This document shows, piece by piece, positions 17,685-28,531 of a DNA stretch of 64,000 bases (the stretch's first letter is position 1; the number at the start of each line of letters is the position of its first letter). This DNA is from Pantoea sp. Ap-967 (GTDB taxonomy: Bacteria > Pseudomonadota > Gammaproteobacteria > Pseudomonadales > Pseudomonadaceae): NCBI RefSeq assembly GCF_011752565.1, contig NZ_VWXK01000001.1, positions 186,001-250,000 on the forward strand, in the 5' to 3' direction. Made by a program: the position numbers and the translations under genes. The notes under the pieces are model-generated. The model had not been told where the DNA came from, ran no database searches, and was given only the letters and a program-made list of their open reading frames with translations.

Positions 17685-18663
17685 GCAGGTCGAAAAAGCC
17701 CTGGGCATCACCCTGGTTGATCCACAGCACATTGGCCGGCTGCTTGAGCACGCCGTACCAGTCGGCGACGGTCTGGCCGAAGGTCGGGCCCTCACGGCTG
17801 TCGACGCTCAGGTGGATGCGCCGGCCACTGAACAACTCAGGCTTGAGCAGGTAGGCGATCACACTGGCGTCGTGCACCGGGCCGCCGGGCATGCCGTAGA
17901 GGTCCATGTCGTGCTTGATATAGGCCTTGAGGATATCCACCACTAACTGGCTGGCGTGGTTGTTCACCGCCGCCAGCTGCGCCAGCCGGGCGTCGCTGGT
18001 GAGCAGCTTGTGGGTCACGTCCAATGGCAGGTAGGTCAGCGGTACGCCGCTGGCCAGCACCACCTCGGCAGCATGCGGGTCGGCATAGAGGTTGAATTCC
18101 GCCACCGGGGTGATGTTGCCGCCATTGAAGTGGGCGCCGCCCATCACCACCACTTCCTTGATGCCTTGGGCGATTTCCGGGCGCTGGATCAACGCCAGGG
18201 CCAGGTTGGTCTGTGGGCCGAGCATGGCCACTGTGATGCTGTGGGGGGCCGCGCTGCCCAAGGTGTCGACCAGGTACTGCACGGCGTTACCGTCGGCCAG
18301 GGGCTTTTTCGGCTCGTGCACGGGAACACCGGTCAGGCCTTCTTCACCGTGCACCTCGGCGGCGTAGATCGGTGTACGCACCAGCGGGCGCCCTGCCCCG
18401 GCGTACACCGGGATGTCCTCACGCCCCGCCCATTCGCGGGCCAGGCGGGCGTTGCGCGCGGTTTTTTCCAGGCGCACGTTGCCGGCTACGGTGGTAATGG
18501 CGCGGATGTTGAGTTCGTCGGGCGAGGCCATGGCCAGGAACAGCGCGACCACGTCGTCGGCGCCGGGGTCGGTGTCAATGATCAGCTCGCGTGGGGCGGC
18601 CTGAAGGCTGTTGATGGCGGCTGCGGCCATGAGGGTAAGTCCTTGAAGCAGAGGTTTGAGCAT
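17656..18663 (-). CDS. Exported nucleoside hydrolase (ribose-releasing)
   Basis: The 335-residue enzyme cleaves the N-glycosidic bond of ribonucleosides to give ribose and a base. The calcium-binding signature DTDPGADDVVALFLAMASP follows a signal peptide (MLKPLLQGLTLMAAAAINSLQA), so the enzyme probably works in the periplasm. Other family features are the TVAGNV loop and a C-terminal GPVHDASVIAYLL segment with the active-site histidine region. The start at 18663 is chosen because the upstream extension encodes Arg-rich sequence that overlaps a REP. It lies downstream of rbsD on the same strand, separated by 118 bases that include a REP, so it would supply ribose to the Rbs transporter. Confidence 0.88.
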   Translation of the reverse strand: MLKPLLQGLTLMAAAAINSLQAAPRELIIDTDPGADDVVALFLAMASPDELNIRAITTVAGNVRLEKTARNARLAREWAGREDIPVYAGAGRPLVRTPIYAAEVHGEEGLTGVPVHEPKKPLADGNAVQYLVDTLGSAAPHSITVAMLGPQTNLALALIQRPEIAQGIKEVVVMGGAHFNGGNITPVAEFNLYADPHAAEVVLASGVPLTYLPLDVTHKLLTSDARLAQLAAVNNHASQLVVDILKAYIKHDMDLYGMPGGPVHDASVIAYLLKPELFSGRRIHLSVDSREGPTFGQTVADWYGVLKQPANVLWINQGDAQGFFDLLSARLARLQ

Positions 18664-18703
18664 GACGGGCACTCCTGTTGCCATGAAGTGAAATACGACC
18701 ACT

Positions 18704-18746
18704 GTAGGAGCGGCCTCGTGCCGCGAAAGGGCCGCAAAGCGGCCCC
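18704..18746. repeat. Single REP unit between rbsD and the nucleoside hydrolase gene
   Basis: GTAGGAGCGGCCTCGTGCCG followed by GGGCCGCAAAGCGGCCCC gives a small hairpin. It is a different variant from the other copies and stands alone between two genes of the same orientation. Confidence 0.75.
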
Positions 18747-18781
18747 ACCCATTCCGACGGCGCCGCTGAAACATTGCCAGC

Positions 18782-19180
18782 TTAGAACGTCACACCCGAG
18801 ATCAAGGCGATATTGCTGTAGGGCTGGCATTCGCCAGTGCGAACGATCGCCCGGGCATTGCGCGACAACAACTTGAATTCCTCATGGCTCTGCCACTCGC
18901 GCTTGCCCAGCTTGGCTTTCAGGCGCTCGATCTCCACCAAGGCCGGCGGCACCACCTTCTGCATCTCTTCGGCCAGCACATGCCGTTCCACCTGCAGCTC
19001 GCTGAGCACCGCCCGCAACACACTGGCAAAATCCGGAATGCCGGCAGTCAGCGCCAGGTCGATCAGCTCCACCCCCGGCGGCACCGGCAACCCGGCATCG
19101 CCGATCACCAGGATGTCGCCATGGCCCATGCCGGCAATGGTTCGCGACAGGGCGATATTGAGCAGCGCGGTCTTTTTCAT
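18782..19180 (-). CDS. rbsD: D-ribose pyranase
   Basis: The 132-residue protein converts beta-D-ribopyranose to the furanose form needed by ribokinase. It has the family start [22 protein letters not shown] with the catalytic His in GHGD, followed by [19 protein letters not shown], and an [25 protein letters not shown] tail. The ATG overlaps the rbsK stop (ATGA). Length is normal. Confidence 0.96.
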   Translation of the reverse strand: MKKTALLNIALSRTIAGMGHGDILVIGDAGLPVPPGVELIDLALTAGIPDFASVLRAVLSELQVERHVLAEEMQKVVPPALVEIERLKAKLGKREWQSHEEFKLLSRNARAIVRTGECQPYSNIALISGVTF

Positions 19181-20085
19181 GGGGCCAGCTCCGCCAGGTA
19201 GGGAATCGACGGCTGGGCACCGGCGCGGGTAACGGACAACGCCGCGGCCCGCTGGCCGAAAGCGATTGCCTCGCCCTCCTCCTGGCCCTGCACCAGCGCG
19301 GCAGCGAAGCCGCCGATGAAGGTGTCGCCTGCGGCCGTCGTATCCAGTGGCTGCACCTGCGGCGCCGGGAAGTGCTGGCAGCCATCGCGGCTCACCAACA
19401 ATGCCCCCTGGGCGCCCAGGGTGACGATCACTTTGCCTGCGCCCAACTGCAGCAAGCGCTCGCCTGCGCGCTGGGCGCTGGCCATGTCGTTGACGGGCTC
19501 GCCGGTCAGCGCCTCGGCCTCGCTTTCATTGGGCGTGAGGTAGTCGATGTAAGCGAACCACTCGGCCGGCAGCGGGCCGGTGGCCGGCGCCGGGTTGAGG
19601 ATCACCCGCTTGCCCAGCGCGCGGCCACGGGCCAGGGTCCAGGCCACCGTTTCGGTCGGCACTTCCAGTTGGCAGATGATCAGCTCGGCAGCCTGCAACA
19701 GGGCATCGAAGCGCTGCACCGCCGCGGGCGTCAGCAGCCCGTTGCCGCCGGGAATGATGACGATGCAGTTCTGGCTCGCGGCATCCACGGTAATCAACGC
19801 CACGCCACTGGACACCCCCGGGCACACACCCACCGCCTGGCAGTCGATACCCTCCACGCTCAGGGCCTGGCGCAATTGCTGGCCGTAGGCATCATCCCCC
19901 ACGTTGCCCACCATCGCCACACTGGCCCCCAGGCGCGCAACGGCCACCGCCTGGTTGGCACCCTTGCCGCCGGGCACGGTGAAAAAACTTTCGCCGGCCA
20001 GTGTCTCGCCGGGCCGTGGCAGCCGCTCGGCGCGGGCCACCAGGTCCATGTTGAGGCTTCCGACCACCACTACCTTGGCACTCAT
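19177..20085 (-). CDS. rbsK: Ribokinase
   Basis: The 302-residue PfkB-family kinase phosphorylates D-ribose at O5. It begins [22 protein letters not shown] with the [15 protein letters not shown] substrate-binding motif, and has the C-terminal signature [17 protein letters not shown], where the Asp in AAGD is the catalytic base. It lies between rbsR (9 bases away) and rbsD (4-base overlap). Confidence 0.96.
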   Translation of the reverse strand: MSAKVVVVGSLNMDLVARAERLPRPGETLAGESFFTVPGGKGANQAVAVARLGASVAMVGNVGDDAYGQQLRQALSVEGIDCQAVGVCPGVSSGVALITVDAASQNCIVIIPGGNGLLTPAAVQRFDALLQAAELIICQLEVPTETVAWTLARGRALGKRVILNPAPATGPLPAEWFAYIDYLTPNESEAEALTGEPVNDMASAQRAGERLLQLGAGKVIVTLGAQGALLVSRDGCQHFPAPQVQPLDTTAAGDTFIGGFAAALVQGQEEGEAIAFGQRAAALSVTRAGAQPSIPYLAELAP

Positions 20086-20094
20086 GACGATTCC

Positions 20095-21117
20095 TTAGCG
20101 GTAATCATTGAACAGGTCCGGGCGCGGCCCGGTGGATTCGCGCAACACGATGCGCGGGGCGACGATGCGCTGTTCGGCGGCCGTGCGGCGCGGGCTGGCG
20201 ATGCGCGAGAGCAGCAGCGCGGCAGCGTTTTCGCCCAGCTCTCGAATCGACTGGCCGACCGTGGTCAGCGGCGGGTACACGTAGCGGCTCAGCTCGATAT
20301 CGTCGAAGCCGATCACCGACAACTCGCCCGGTACGTTGATGTTGCGCTCGGCGGCGGCGCGCAGCACGCCAAAGCCGATCATGTCGTTGCCGGCGAAAAT
20401 CGCCGTGGGCCGCTCACCTTCGAGCAACTGCGCGGCGGCAGCATGGCCACCGGGGCTGGTGAAGTCGCAGTGCAGCACCCGTTGTGCGCGCACCGCCACC
20501 TCGGCTTCGGCCATGGCCCGGTGAAAACCCGCCAGGCGCAACTGGGTCACGCCGGTTTCCGCCGGGCCGCCAATGTAGGCGATGTCGCGGTGGCCAAGTT
20601 CCAGCAGGTGCCGGGTCGCCAGGTAGGCGCCTTGCTCGTGGTCGATGCGCACCAGGTCGGCGTCCACGCCGTCCAGTTCACGGTCGACGATGACCATTGG
20701 CGTGCGCACGCAGGCCAGGCTCTGCAGCAGGTCGGCATCTTCGCCCACCGAGGCCACCACCAGCCCGTCGATACGTTTTTCCAGCAGCACGCGCAGGTAG
20801 CTGCGCTGCTTCTGTGGGTTGTCGTCGGAGTTGCACAGGATCACGCAGTAGCCGTTGCGCTCGCAGGCATCCTCGATGCCCCGGGCCAGTTCAGCGAAGT
20901 AGGGGTTGACGCTGTTGGGCACCAGCAGGCCGATGGTGGCCGTGCTGCGGGCCTTGAGCGAGCGGGCCACGGCGCTGGGCACGTAGTCGAGCTCGATGAT
21001 CGCCGCCTCGACCTTCAGCCGCACCTGCTCACTGACCGGGCGGGTCTTGTTCAGCACGTGGGACACGGTGGTGTAGGAAATGCCCGCAAGGGCCGCGACG
21101 TCTTTGATGGTTGCCAT
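20095..21117 (-). CDS. rbsR: LacI-family ribose operon repressor
   Basis: The 340-residue repressor has an N-terminal LacI helix-turn-helix (MATIKDVAALAGISYTTVSHVLNKTRPVS) and a periplasmic-binding-protein-like sensor domain, probably for ribose. The ATG at 21117 gives the standard LacI start; eight upstream codons are ignored. It sits inside the rbs operon between rbsC and rbsK. The perfect 14-bp palindrome at 24680-24693 at the rbsB promoter is its likely operator. Confidence 0.95.
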   Translation of the reverse strand: MATIKDVAALAGISYTTVSHVLNKTRPVSEQVRLKVEAAIIELDYVPSAVARSLKARSTATIGLLVPNSVNPYFAELARGIEDACERNGYCVILCNSDDNPQKQRSYLRVLLEKRIDGLVVASVGEDADLLQSLACVRTPMVIVDRELDGVDADLVRIDHEQGAYLATRHLLELGHRDIAYIGGPAETGVTQLRLAGFHRAMAEAEVAVRAQRVLHCDFTSPGGHAAAAQLLEGERPTAIFAGNDMIGFGVLRAAAERNINVPGELSVIGFDDIELSRYVYPPLTTVGQSIRELGENAAALLLSRIASPRRTAAEQRIVAPRIVLRESTGPRPDLFNDYR

Positions 21118-21121
21118 GGTT

Positions 21122-22117
21122 TCAGTTCCGCCGGCCTGCACGCCGGCTGCGATAAGTGTCGAGCACCACGGCGATCACGATGACCGCCCCAGTGATGATG
21201 CGTTTGGTCGGTTCCGAAGCGCCGATCTGCGCCAGCCCCGCGGCCAGCACCGAGATGATCAGCACGCCGAAGAACGTACTGATGACCGAGCCGCGCCCGC
21301 CCATCAGGCTGGTGCCGCCGATCACCACGGCGGCGATCACCTGCAGCTCAAGGCCGGAACCGGCATTGGGGTCGGCAGCCTCCAGGCGCGAGATCTGGAA
21401 CAGCGCGGCCAGGCCTGCGAGCACGCCCATCAGGGCGAACACCAGCACCTTGTACGGGCGCGGGTCGATGCCGGCCAGGCGCACGGCTTCTTCATTGGTG
21501 CCGATGCCGATCAGGTAGCGGCCAAACACCGTGCGGGTCAGCACCAGCTGTGCCACCACGATCACCAGCAAGGCAATCAGGAACGCGGGCGAAATGCCGA
21601 AGGCCAGGGGGTTGGAGAACCAGGCATAGGCATCGCCGATATAGGCGGTGCGCGAGTCGGTGAACTGGTAGGCCAGGCCCCGGGCCATCTCCAGCACGCC
21701 GAGGGATACGATGAACGAGGGAATGCGCCAGGCCACGGTGACCGCGCCAGTGATGCTGCCTGCCAGCGCGGCGATGGCCATGCCGAGCAAGGCCGCCGGC
21801 AGCACGCCCCAGCCCCAGCCGAGAATCGCCACGCTGACCGTGGACGCGGCCAACGCCAGTACCGAGCCTACCGACAGGTCGATGCCGCCGATAATCAGCA
21901 CGAAGGTCATGCCCACCGCCAGCACCATCAGGTCGGGGATCTGGTTGGCCAGGGTGCTGAAGGTGGCGTACGACCAGAAGTGGCTGCTGAGAAACGAGAA
22001 CAGCACGATCATGGCCAGCAAGGCGCCGGCCAGGCCCAGGTAGGTGCCCAGGCCGAAGTAGGTGCCGCTGCGCCGGGCCGGGGTGGCGCCGGAGGTGTCG
22101 AGGGGTGTGGTTTTCAT
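21122..22117 (-). CDS. rbsC: Ribose ABC transporter permease
   Basis: The 331-residue inner-membrane protein belongs to the RbsC/AraH permease family, with 8 to 10 membrane helices such as LAGALLAMIVLFSFLSSHFW and LMVLAVGMTFVLIIGGIDLSVGSVLAL, the family signature. It forms the channel of the ribose importer with RbsA and RbsB. Its start overlaps the rbsA stop by four bases. Confidence 0.95.
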   Translation of the reverse strand: MKTTPLDTSGATPARRSGTYFGLGTYLGLAGALLAMIVLFSFLSSHFWSYATFSTLANQIPDLMVLAVGMTFVLIIGGIDLSVGSVLALAASTVSVAILGWGWGVLPAALLGMAIAALAGSITGAVTVAWRIPSFIVSLGVLEMARGLAYQFTDSRTAYIGDAYAWFSNPLAFGISPAFLIALLVIVVAQLVLTRTVFGRYLIGIGTNEEAVRLAGIDPRPYKVLVFALMGVLAGLAALFQISRLEAADPNAGSGLELQVIAAVVIGGTSLMGGRGSVISTFFGVLIISVLAAGLAQIGASEPTKRIITGAVIVIAVVLDTYRSRRAGRRN

Positions 22118-23667
22118 GCATCCATCCTGGGTGCTGCGTCGTGCAGCAGGGCGTCACGTTTCTGGTAACCGGCGAAGGCGGCGGCCAGCAGTTGGTCCTG
22201 GCTCCAGTGTTCGCGGTCGAAGGTGTCGATCAGGCGGCCGGCCGAGAGCACGGCGATGCGGTCGCAAATCAGCATCAGCTCGCGCAGGTCGCTGGACACC
22301 ACCACCAGGGCCTTGCCCTGGCGTGCAAGTTCGGCCAGCAGGCCATAGATGTCGAACTTGGCACCCACGTCGATGCCGCGGGTGGGCTCGTCGAACAGCA
22401 ACACCTGGCAATCGCGCTCCAGCCAGCGGCCAATCACCACCTTCTGCTGGTTGCCACCCGACAACTCGCCCACGGCTTGGGCGGGGCTGGCACTGCGAAT
22501 GCGCATGGCGCTGATCTGGCGCTCGGCCAGGGCCTGCTCCGCGTCGCCGTCGAGCACCCCGGCACGGGACACGGCGCCAAGGTTGCCCAAGGCAATGTTG
22601 GCGCTGATCGATTGCGACAGCAGCAGGCCTTCGCCCTTGCGGTCCTCGGTAATCAGGGCGATGCCCGCCTTGACCGCTGCCTTGGGCGAATCGATGGTCA
22701 CCGCCTTGAGCGGCTGGCCGATTTCGATACGGCCACTGTCGGCACGGTCGGCGCCGTAGATCAACCGCAACAGCTCAGTTCGGCCGGCGCCGATCAGGCC
22801 GGAGATACCGAAGATCTCCCCTGCCCTGACCTGCAGCGACACCTCGCGCACCTTGTCGCCACGGGATAACTTGTCCACCTTGAGCAGCGGTGCGCCAAGG
22901 CTGCGCCGGCCCAGGTCGATGTGCTCGCCAAGCTCGCGGCCAACCATCAGGTTGACCAGCTCGGCACTGCTGTAGCGCTGAATCGGCTCGTCGCACACCA
23001 GCTTGCCGTCGCGCAGCACGACGATGCGCTGGGCCACGCGCTGCAGTTCTTCCAGGCGGTGGGAGATATACACGATGGCCACGCCACGCTCACGCAGGCG
23101 GGCGATCTGGGTGAACAGCAGCTCCACCTCGCGGGCGGTGAGCATGGCGGTGGGTTCGTCGAAAATCAGCACCCGGCAGTCGCCGATCAGGTTGCGGGCG
23201 ATTTCCACCATCTGCTGGTGGCCGATGCCCAGCTCACCCACCGGGGTGTCCGGGTCGATGGCATCCAGGCCAACCTGGGCCATGGCTGCAGTGGCCAGTT
23301 GGCGCAGGCGCTTGTGGCTGATCCAGCCAAAGCGGCTGGGCAGGTTGTCGAGGAACAGGTTCTCGGCCACGGTCAGGGTCGGCAACAGGTTCAGTTCCTG
23401 CATCACCATGCGCACGCCCAGGCGCTCGGCCTCACTGCGGCTGGCCGGGGCGTAGGCCTGGCCGCGGTAGGTCATGTGCCCGGTGGTGGGGGTTTCCAGG
23501 CCGCTGATCAGCTTGGACAGGGTGCTCTTGCCTGCGCCATTCTCCCCGGTCAGCGCCAGCACTTCCCCGGCGCGCAGGGCCAGGCTGACGTCGCCGAGCA
23601 CGGGCTGGGCATAGCTTTTGCCCAGCCCGCTGGCGTCGAGCACCACTTCGTTGGCCGTTACCGACAT
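22114..23667 (-). CDS. rbsA: Ribose ABC transporter ATP-binding protein
   Basis: The 517-residue duplicated ATPase has Walker A GENGAGKST and a signature helix in its first half. The second half has a degenerate P-loop (GLIGAGRTE) but an intact LSGGNQQKVVIGRWL and Walker B (VLLFDEPTRGIDVG), as is usual for RbsA/MglA. The start at 23667 is chosen for its AGGAGA site; an upstream TTG frame is six codons longer. Confidence 0.95.
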   Translation of the reverse strand: MSVTANEVVLDASGLGKSYAQPVLGDVSLALRAGEVLALTGENGAGKSTLSKLISGLETPTTGHMTYRGQAYAPASRSEAERLGVRMVMQELNLLPTLTVAENLFLDNLPSRFGWISHKRLRQLATAAMAQVGLDAIDPDTPVGELGIGHQQMVEIARNLIGDCRVLIFDEPTAMLTAREVELLFTQIARLRERGVAIVYISHRLEELQRVAQRIVVLRDGKLVCDEPIQRYSSAELVNLMVGRELGEHIDLGRRSLGAPLLKVDKLSRGDKVREVSLQVRAGEIFGISGLIGAGRTELLRLIYGADRADSGRIEIGQPLKAVTIDSPKAAVKAGIALITEDRKGEGLLLSQSISANIALGNLGAVSRAGVLDGDAEQALAERQISAMRIRSASPAQAVGELSGGNQQKVVIGRWLERDCQVLLFDEPTRGIDVGAKFDIYGLLAELARQGKALVVVSSDLRELMLICDRIAVLSAGRLIDTFDREHWSQDQLLAAAFAGYQKRDALLHDAAPRMDA

Positions 23668-23687
23668 GGCCAGTTTCTCCTGCAAGG

Positions 23688-24644
23688 TCAGGGCTGGGTG
23701 ATGAGTTCGACCGGCGTCTGGATGACATTGTCGGCATCCACGTCCGGCTTCTCGCCCTTGAGCATCTTCAGCGCCGCCTGGATGCCGAACACGGCTTGCT
23801 GGCTGGCAGCCTGGTCGAGGGTGGCAAGCACGCGGCCATCCTTGAGCATCGGCTTGATGGCGTTGATGTTGTCGTAGCCGACCACTTGCACCTGGCCGGT
23901 CTTGCCGGCAGCGCGCACGGCCGAAACGGCGCCCAGGGCCATGCTGTCGTTACCGGCCAGCAGGGCCTTGAGCTCGGGGTATTCATTGAGCATCGAGGCA
24001 GCCACGGCATTGCCCTTGTCGATTTCCCAGTTGCCGGACTGCACCGAGACGATCTTCATCTGCGCAGCCTCCATGGCATCCTTGAAGCCGGCAGTGCGCT
24101 GCTGGGCGTTGGTGGTGGTCGGCACCCCTTCGATGATGCCTACCTGGTCACCGGCCTTGAGCTTCTGCTTGGCCAGGTACTCGCCCACCAGGCGTGCGCC
24201 CTTGCGGTTGTCAGGCCCAACGAACGGCACGCTGATGCCTTTGCTCTTGAGCAGGTCGGGGTCCAGGCGGTTGTCGATGTTGATCACGATCACACCTTGG
24301 TCCATGGCCTTCTTCACCGCCGAAACCAACGCCTTGGAATCAGCCGGGGCGATCACCAGGGCCTTGGCGCCGGCATTCACCATCTGCTCGACAATGCGAA
24401 TCTGCTCGCCGGTGTCGGTTTCGTTCTTGATGCCGTTGGCGATCAGCTCGAAATCGCTGGTGTGGCTTTTCTGGTAGTCCTTGGCGCCGTCTTCCATGGT
24501 GCGGAAGAATTCGTTGGCCAGGGATTTCATGACCAGGGCAACCTTGGGCGCTTCTTCGGCGTGGGCAGCCGACAGTGGCAGGGCGAGGGACAACGAGGAG
24601 ATGACGGCGAGCGCCAGCAGACGACCGGGGAACGGCAGCTTCAT
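23688..24644 (-). CDS. rbsB: Periplasmic D-ribose-binding protein
   Basis: The 318-residue protein has a signal peptide ending SAAHA, then a periplasmic binding protein fold with VALVMKSLANEFFRTM at the N-terminus and AGNDSMALGAVSAVRAAG and GYDNINAIKPMLKDGRVLAT later, the usual sugar-binding hinge and pocket segments. It is first in the rbsBACRKD operon, 20 bases before rbsA. A near-consensus promoter with an RbsR palindrome lies 36-85 bases upstream. Confidence 0.95.
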   Translation of the reverse strand: MKLPFPGRLLALAVISSLSLALPLSAAHAEEAPKVALVMKSLANEFFRTMEDGAKDYQKSHTSDFELIANGIKNETDTGEQIRIVEQMVNAGAKALVIAPADSKALVSAVKKAMDQGVIVINIDNRLDPDLLKSKGISVPFVGPDNRKGARLVGEYLAKQKLKAGDQVGIIEGVPTTTNAQQRTAGFKDAMEAAQMKIVSVQSGNWEIDKGNAVAASMLNEYPELKALLAGNDSMALGAVSAVRAAGKTGQVQVVGYDNINAIKPMLKDGRVLATLDQAASQQAVFGIQAALKMLKGEKPDVDADNVIQTPVELITQP

Positions 24645-24679
24645 GGGAATGACTCCGAATCTTGTGTTTTTTATCGGAT

Positions 24680-24729
24680 CGCAAACGTTTGCGTTAACCC
24701 ACTATGGAAACACGAAGCGGTTTTGTCAA
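24680..24729 (-). promoter_or_regulatory. rbs promoter with RbsR operator
   Basis: On the minus strand there is a perfect -35 TTGACA (24729-24724), 17 bases, and -10 CATAGT (24706-24701). Just after it lies the perfect palindrome CGCAAACGTTTGCG (24693-24680), a LacI-family operator centred on CGTT that would cover the transcription start. This is consistent with repression of rbs by RbsR. Confidence 0.85.
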
Positions 24730-24743
24730 ATCCGTTTCGCTAA

Positions 24744-26033
<1,290 letters not shown>

Positions 26034-26084
26034 GCCAGGCAGCGGATGTGCCGCTGGCGCCCATCCGAGGGTTTGCCCCGTGAG

Positions 26085-26197
26085 GTAGGAGCGAGCGCAG
26101 CTCGCGATGGGGCGCGCCAGCGGCCCCAGGTGTTAGCTTCGCGGCTTGGAACGCCGGGGCTGCTCTGCAGCCCATCGCGAGCTGCGCTCGCGCCTAC
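26085..26197. repeat. REP/BIME palindrome, family 1 (copy c)
   Basis: An inverted pair starting GTAGGAGCGAGCGCAGCTCG and ending GAGCTGCGCTCGCGCCTAC (one base differs from the usual CTCCTAC end). It fills most of the space between ansB and the AraC gene. Confidence 0.85.
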
Positions 26198-26281
26198 AGG
26201 GGGCTGAACTGCCGTGCTCTGTATAGGCCCACCCAGGTTTGTTATCGTACAGGACGTGCCACAGCTCAAGCGTGTCTCACC

Positions 26282-27211
26282 ATGACGATTCTCTTCCCCA
26301 CCAAGGGCCTTGAAGCCAAAGAGCGCTTCGATTACTGGCAGGACGTCGTCGGGGCCCAATTCGTGCCCACCACCAACCGGCAACTGAGCGATGACTGTTT
26401 CGACGGTTCGCTAACGTCGGTGACCAAGGGGACCGTGAGTTTTTCGCGGATTCGCTCGCTCCCCATCGAGTACACGCGCCAGCGTAGCGATGACCACTTC
26501 GATCACTATTTCATTTCACTGAGTTTCTGCGCTGAAGCGTATGTACAACAGGGCGACCGGCTGTCCAAACAAGGCACTGGAGACATCGTACTCTACGATA
26601 GCGCTCGCCCTTTCACCGCCTCCTTTCCCAAAGGCGATGACCAGGTCGTGCTGGGGATACCACGGCCGCTGGTGATGCAGCATATTCCGGATGTCGAGCG
26701 CTACCTGAATCGAACGCTGCAAAGCCATGCGCCACTCAGCGGGCTTGCGCGCTCGCTGCTGGTGGACACCTGCAACAGCGAAAGCACCTCGTCATCCATC
26801 AGTGAACGCCTCAATGCAGCCCTGCTCGATGTGCTCGCAGTGGCCTACGAGAGTGCGTTTGGCGGCCACAAACCGGCAACCGAGCAGCGCCGTGAGCAGC
26901 AGGTTGAGCAGGTAAAGCGTTTCCTGCTGGCAAACCTGGCGCGCAGTGACCTGACCGTGGACAGCATCGCAGCGGCGAACCATTTGTCGCCCCGCAGCTT
27001 GAACCGTATTTTCGCGGCGCAGAGTTCGACCGTCATGCGTTGGCTCTGGCAGCAACGGTTGGCAGCGTGCCATGCCGGGCTGGTCAGCGGGCGCTTTCAG
27101 CAGGTCAGTGTGGCCGCGTTAAGCTGCGGTTTCACCAATTTCTCGCACTTCAGCAAAGCCTTCAAGCAGGCTTATGGTGTCCCGGCGCAACAGCTGCTGA
27201 CGGGGGCCTGA
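26282..27211 (+). CDS. AraC-family regulator (FeaR/AraC_binding_2-like)
   Basis: The 309-residue protein has an N-terminal beta-rich sensor domain resembling the one in FeaR-type regulators (SRIRSLPIEYTRQRSDDHFDHYFISLSFC ... GDIVLYDSARPFTASFP). The C-terminal double helix-turn-helix includes SDLTVDSIAAANHLSPRSLNRIFA and SVAALSCGFTNFSHFSKAFKQAYGVPAQQLL. It probably activates a nearby catabolic gene. The following ureohydrolase-like gene is 113 bases downstream and damaged, so the target is uncertain. Confidence 0.85.
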   Translation: MTILFPTKGLEAKERFDYWQDVVGAQFVPTTNRQLSDDCFDGSLTSVTKGTVSFSRIRSLPIEYTRQRSDDHFDHYFISLSFCAEAYVQQGDRLSKQGTGDIVLYDSARPFTASFPKGDDQVVLGIPRPLVMQHIPDVERYLNRTLQSHAPLSGLARSLLVDTCNSESTSSSISERLNAALLDVLAVAYESAFGGHKPATEQRREQQVEQVKRFLLANLARSDLTVDSIAAANHLSPRSLNRIFAAQSSTVMRWLWQQRLAACHAGLVSGRFQQVSVAALSCGFTNFSHFSKAFKQAYGVPAQQLLTGA

Positions 27212-27324
27212 CCACCAACTGGCAGTTTGAGCACAGGCTCTGGCCTGTACGGCAAAGCAGTGCCTATCCCAACGGCGCAGCATCAGGGCCTTAACCCCGA
27301 TTGCTTGAAGCCGATGGTGAACTG

Positions 27325-28092
27325 ATGAGCACTACCCAGGAAAAGACCTTGCGCCTGCTGTTCCCACAATGGCAAGGCGGCAACAACCCCCCCTACTACT
27401 TTGGCGCGCAACTGCTGGCCTGGCTGGCACCCGCACCACTAGGCCCGGTCGAACACGTGCCCGTGGCCGAACCCAACCCTGCGCCTCTCCCCCTGGAAGA
27501 CGGCATCATCGGACGCAATGAGCGGTATGACGGCGATCTGGCGGTGCTGTGGGTAGACGCCCATCCCGATGTGATGACGCCCCAAGACTTCCAGCACGCC
27601 CATGCCATGGTCCTGGGCAACTTGCTGGGCGAAGGTGATGGTGAATTCGCCGGCGCCGTGCAACGCCCCCTCAAGCCGGCCAACGTCATGTATGCAGGCC
27701 TGCAGCAAACCCTGCCGGCGGAAACGGCGACCTTGCGCCGCTTGGGCCTACGCAGCGCTGGCCCAACAGCGCTGGCCACCAGTAGCGAGCCTGTTCTGCA
27801 GTGGCTGCGTGACATAGGCGCCAAACGGCTCGCCATACACCTTGACCTGGATGTGCTTGATCCAACCCTGTTCCGCTCCCTGCTGTTTGCCGAGCCAAAC
27901 ATTGCCGCCGGCACCTACGACGGCGTCGCCCAGGGGAAAATGAACATGGAGCAGGTTATCCGCCTGCTAGCCGATGTCGCCGCAGCCGTCGATGTAGTGG
28001 GTATCGGTATCGCCGAGCACCTGCCGTGGGACGCCCTTGCAATGAAGAACATGCTGGCGAGGTTGCCACTGTTGGGGCACCCACAAAGCTGA
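27325..28092 (+). pseudogene. Arginase/agmatinase-family protein with an internal in-frame deletion
   Basis: The 255-residue frame has the ureohydrolase metal motifs LWVDAHPDVMTPQDF and HLDLDVLDPTLF and the usual C-terminal IGIAEHLPWDA. Homologues of this subgroup have, before DAHPD, a long helix and a GGDC/GGDH segment that supplies a metal ligand. Here DGIIGR runs straight into NERYDGDLAVLW, so about 35-40 residues seem to be missing around 27516 without a frame change. The product probably lacks a complete two-manganese site. I call it a probable pseudogene, though translation is intact. Start MSTTQEK is chosen at 27325; eight upstream codons are possible. Confidence 0.6.
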
Positions 28093-28164
28093 GCCTGCAC
28101 CTCCCCTCACCCGCGCCCTGGGGCTCGCCCAAGCGCTACACTCCCCCACCCGTTGGATACTCTG

Positions 28165-28397
28165 ATGAAAGCACTCGTTGCCACCCGGTTCGGCTCGCCG
28201 GCAGAATCTCGGATACGACGCCTGGCTGGAAACCGACCAGGACGTTTCGGCAGCCTTCGCGGCGATCCGCGATCTCGTCGCCAAGAAATGCTTGCGCCCC
28301 AGGATAGACAGCAGCTACCCCCCTCGAAGAGCACAAGGCGGCGTATGCGCGGTTGGCGTCTCGTGAAGCGAAGGGCAGCATTCTGCTGCACCCTTGA
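28165..28397 (+). pseudogene. Remnant of a zinc-type alcohol dehydrogenase/quinone oxidoreductase
   Basis: An ATG at 28165 gives MKALVATRFGSPA, the N-terminus of this family, then the frame loses sense. A later part in other frames reads FAAIRDLVAKKCLRPRIDS and, after a one-base shift in a run of C, HKAAYARLASREAKGSILL and a stop at 28395-28397, the C-terminus of the same family. About 250 central residues are missing. It is a clear double-damaged relic. Confidence 0.7.
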
Positions 28398-28426
28398 ATA
28401 GTCCACAGCAGGCTGTGAAGGCTTCT

Positions 28427-28511
28427 GTAGGAGCGGGCTTGACCCGCGAAGCAGGCGACGCGGTGCATGGCACCGGCTGCGCCGGTGTTCGCGGGGCAAG
28501 CCCGCTCCTAC
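28427..28511. repeat. REP palindrome, family 2 (copy d)
   Basis: GTAGGAGCGGGCTTGACCCG and its inverse GGGCAAGCCCGCTCCTAC frame a central GGCACCGGCTGCGCCGGTG hairpin. This is a different sequence family from the GAGCGCAGCTCGC repeats. Confidence 0.85.
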
Positions 28512-28531
28512 AGGAGGATTGCGCAGCCCTG

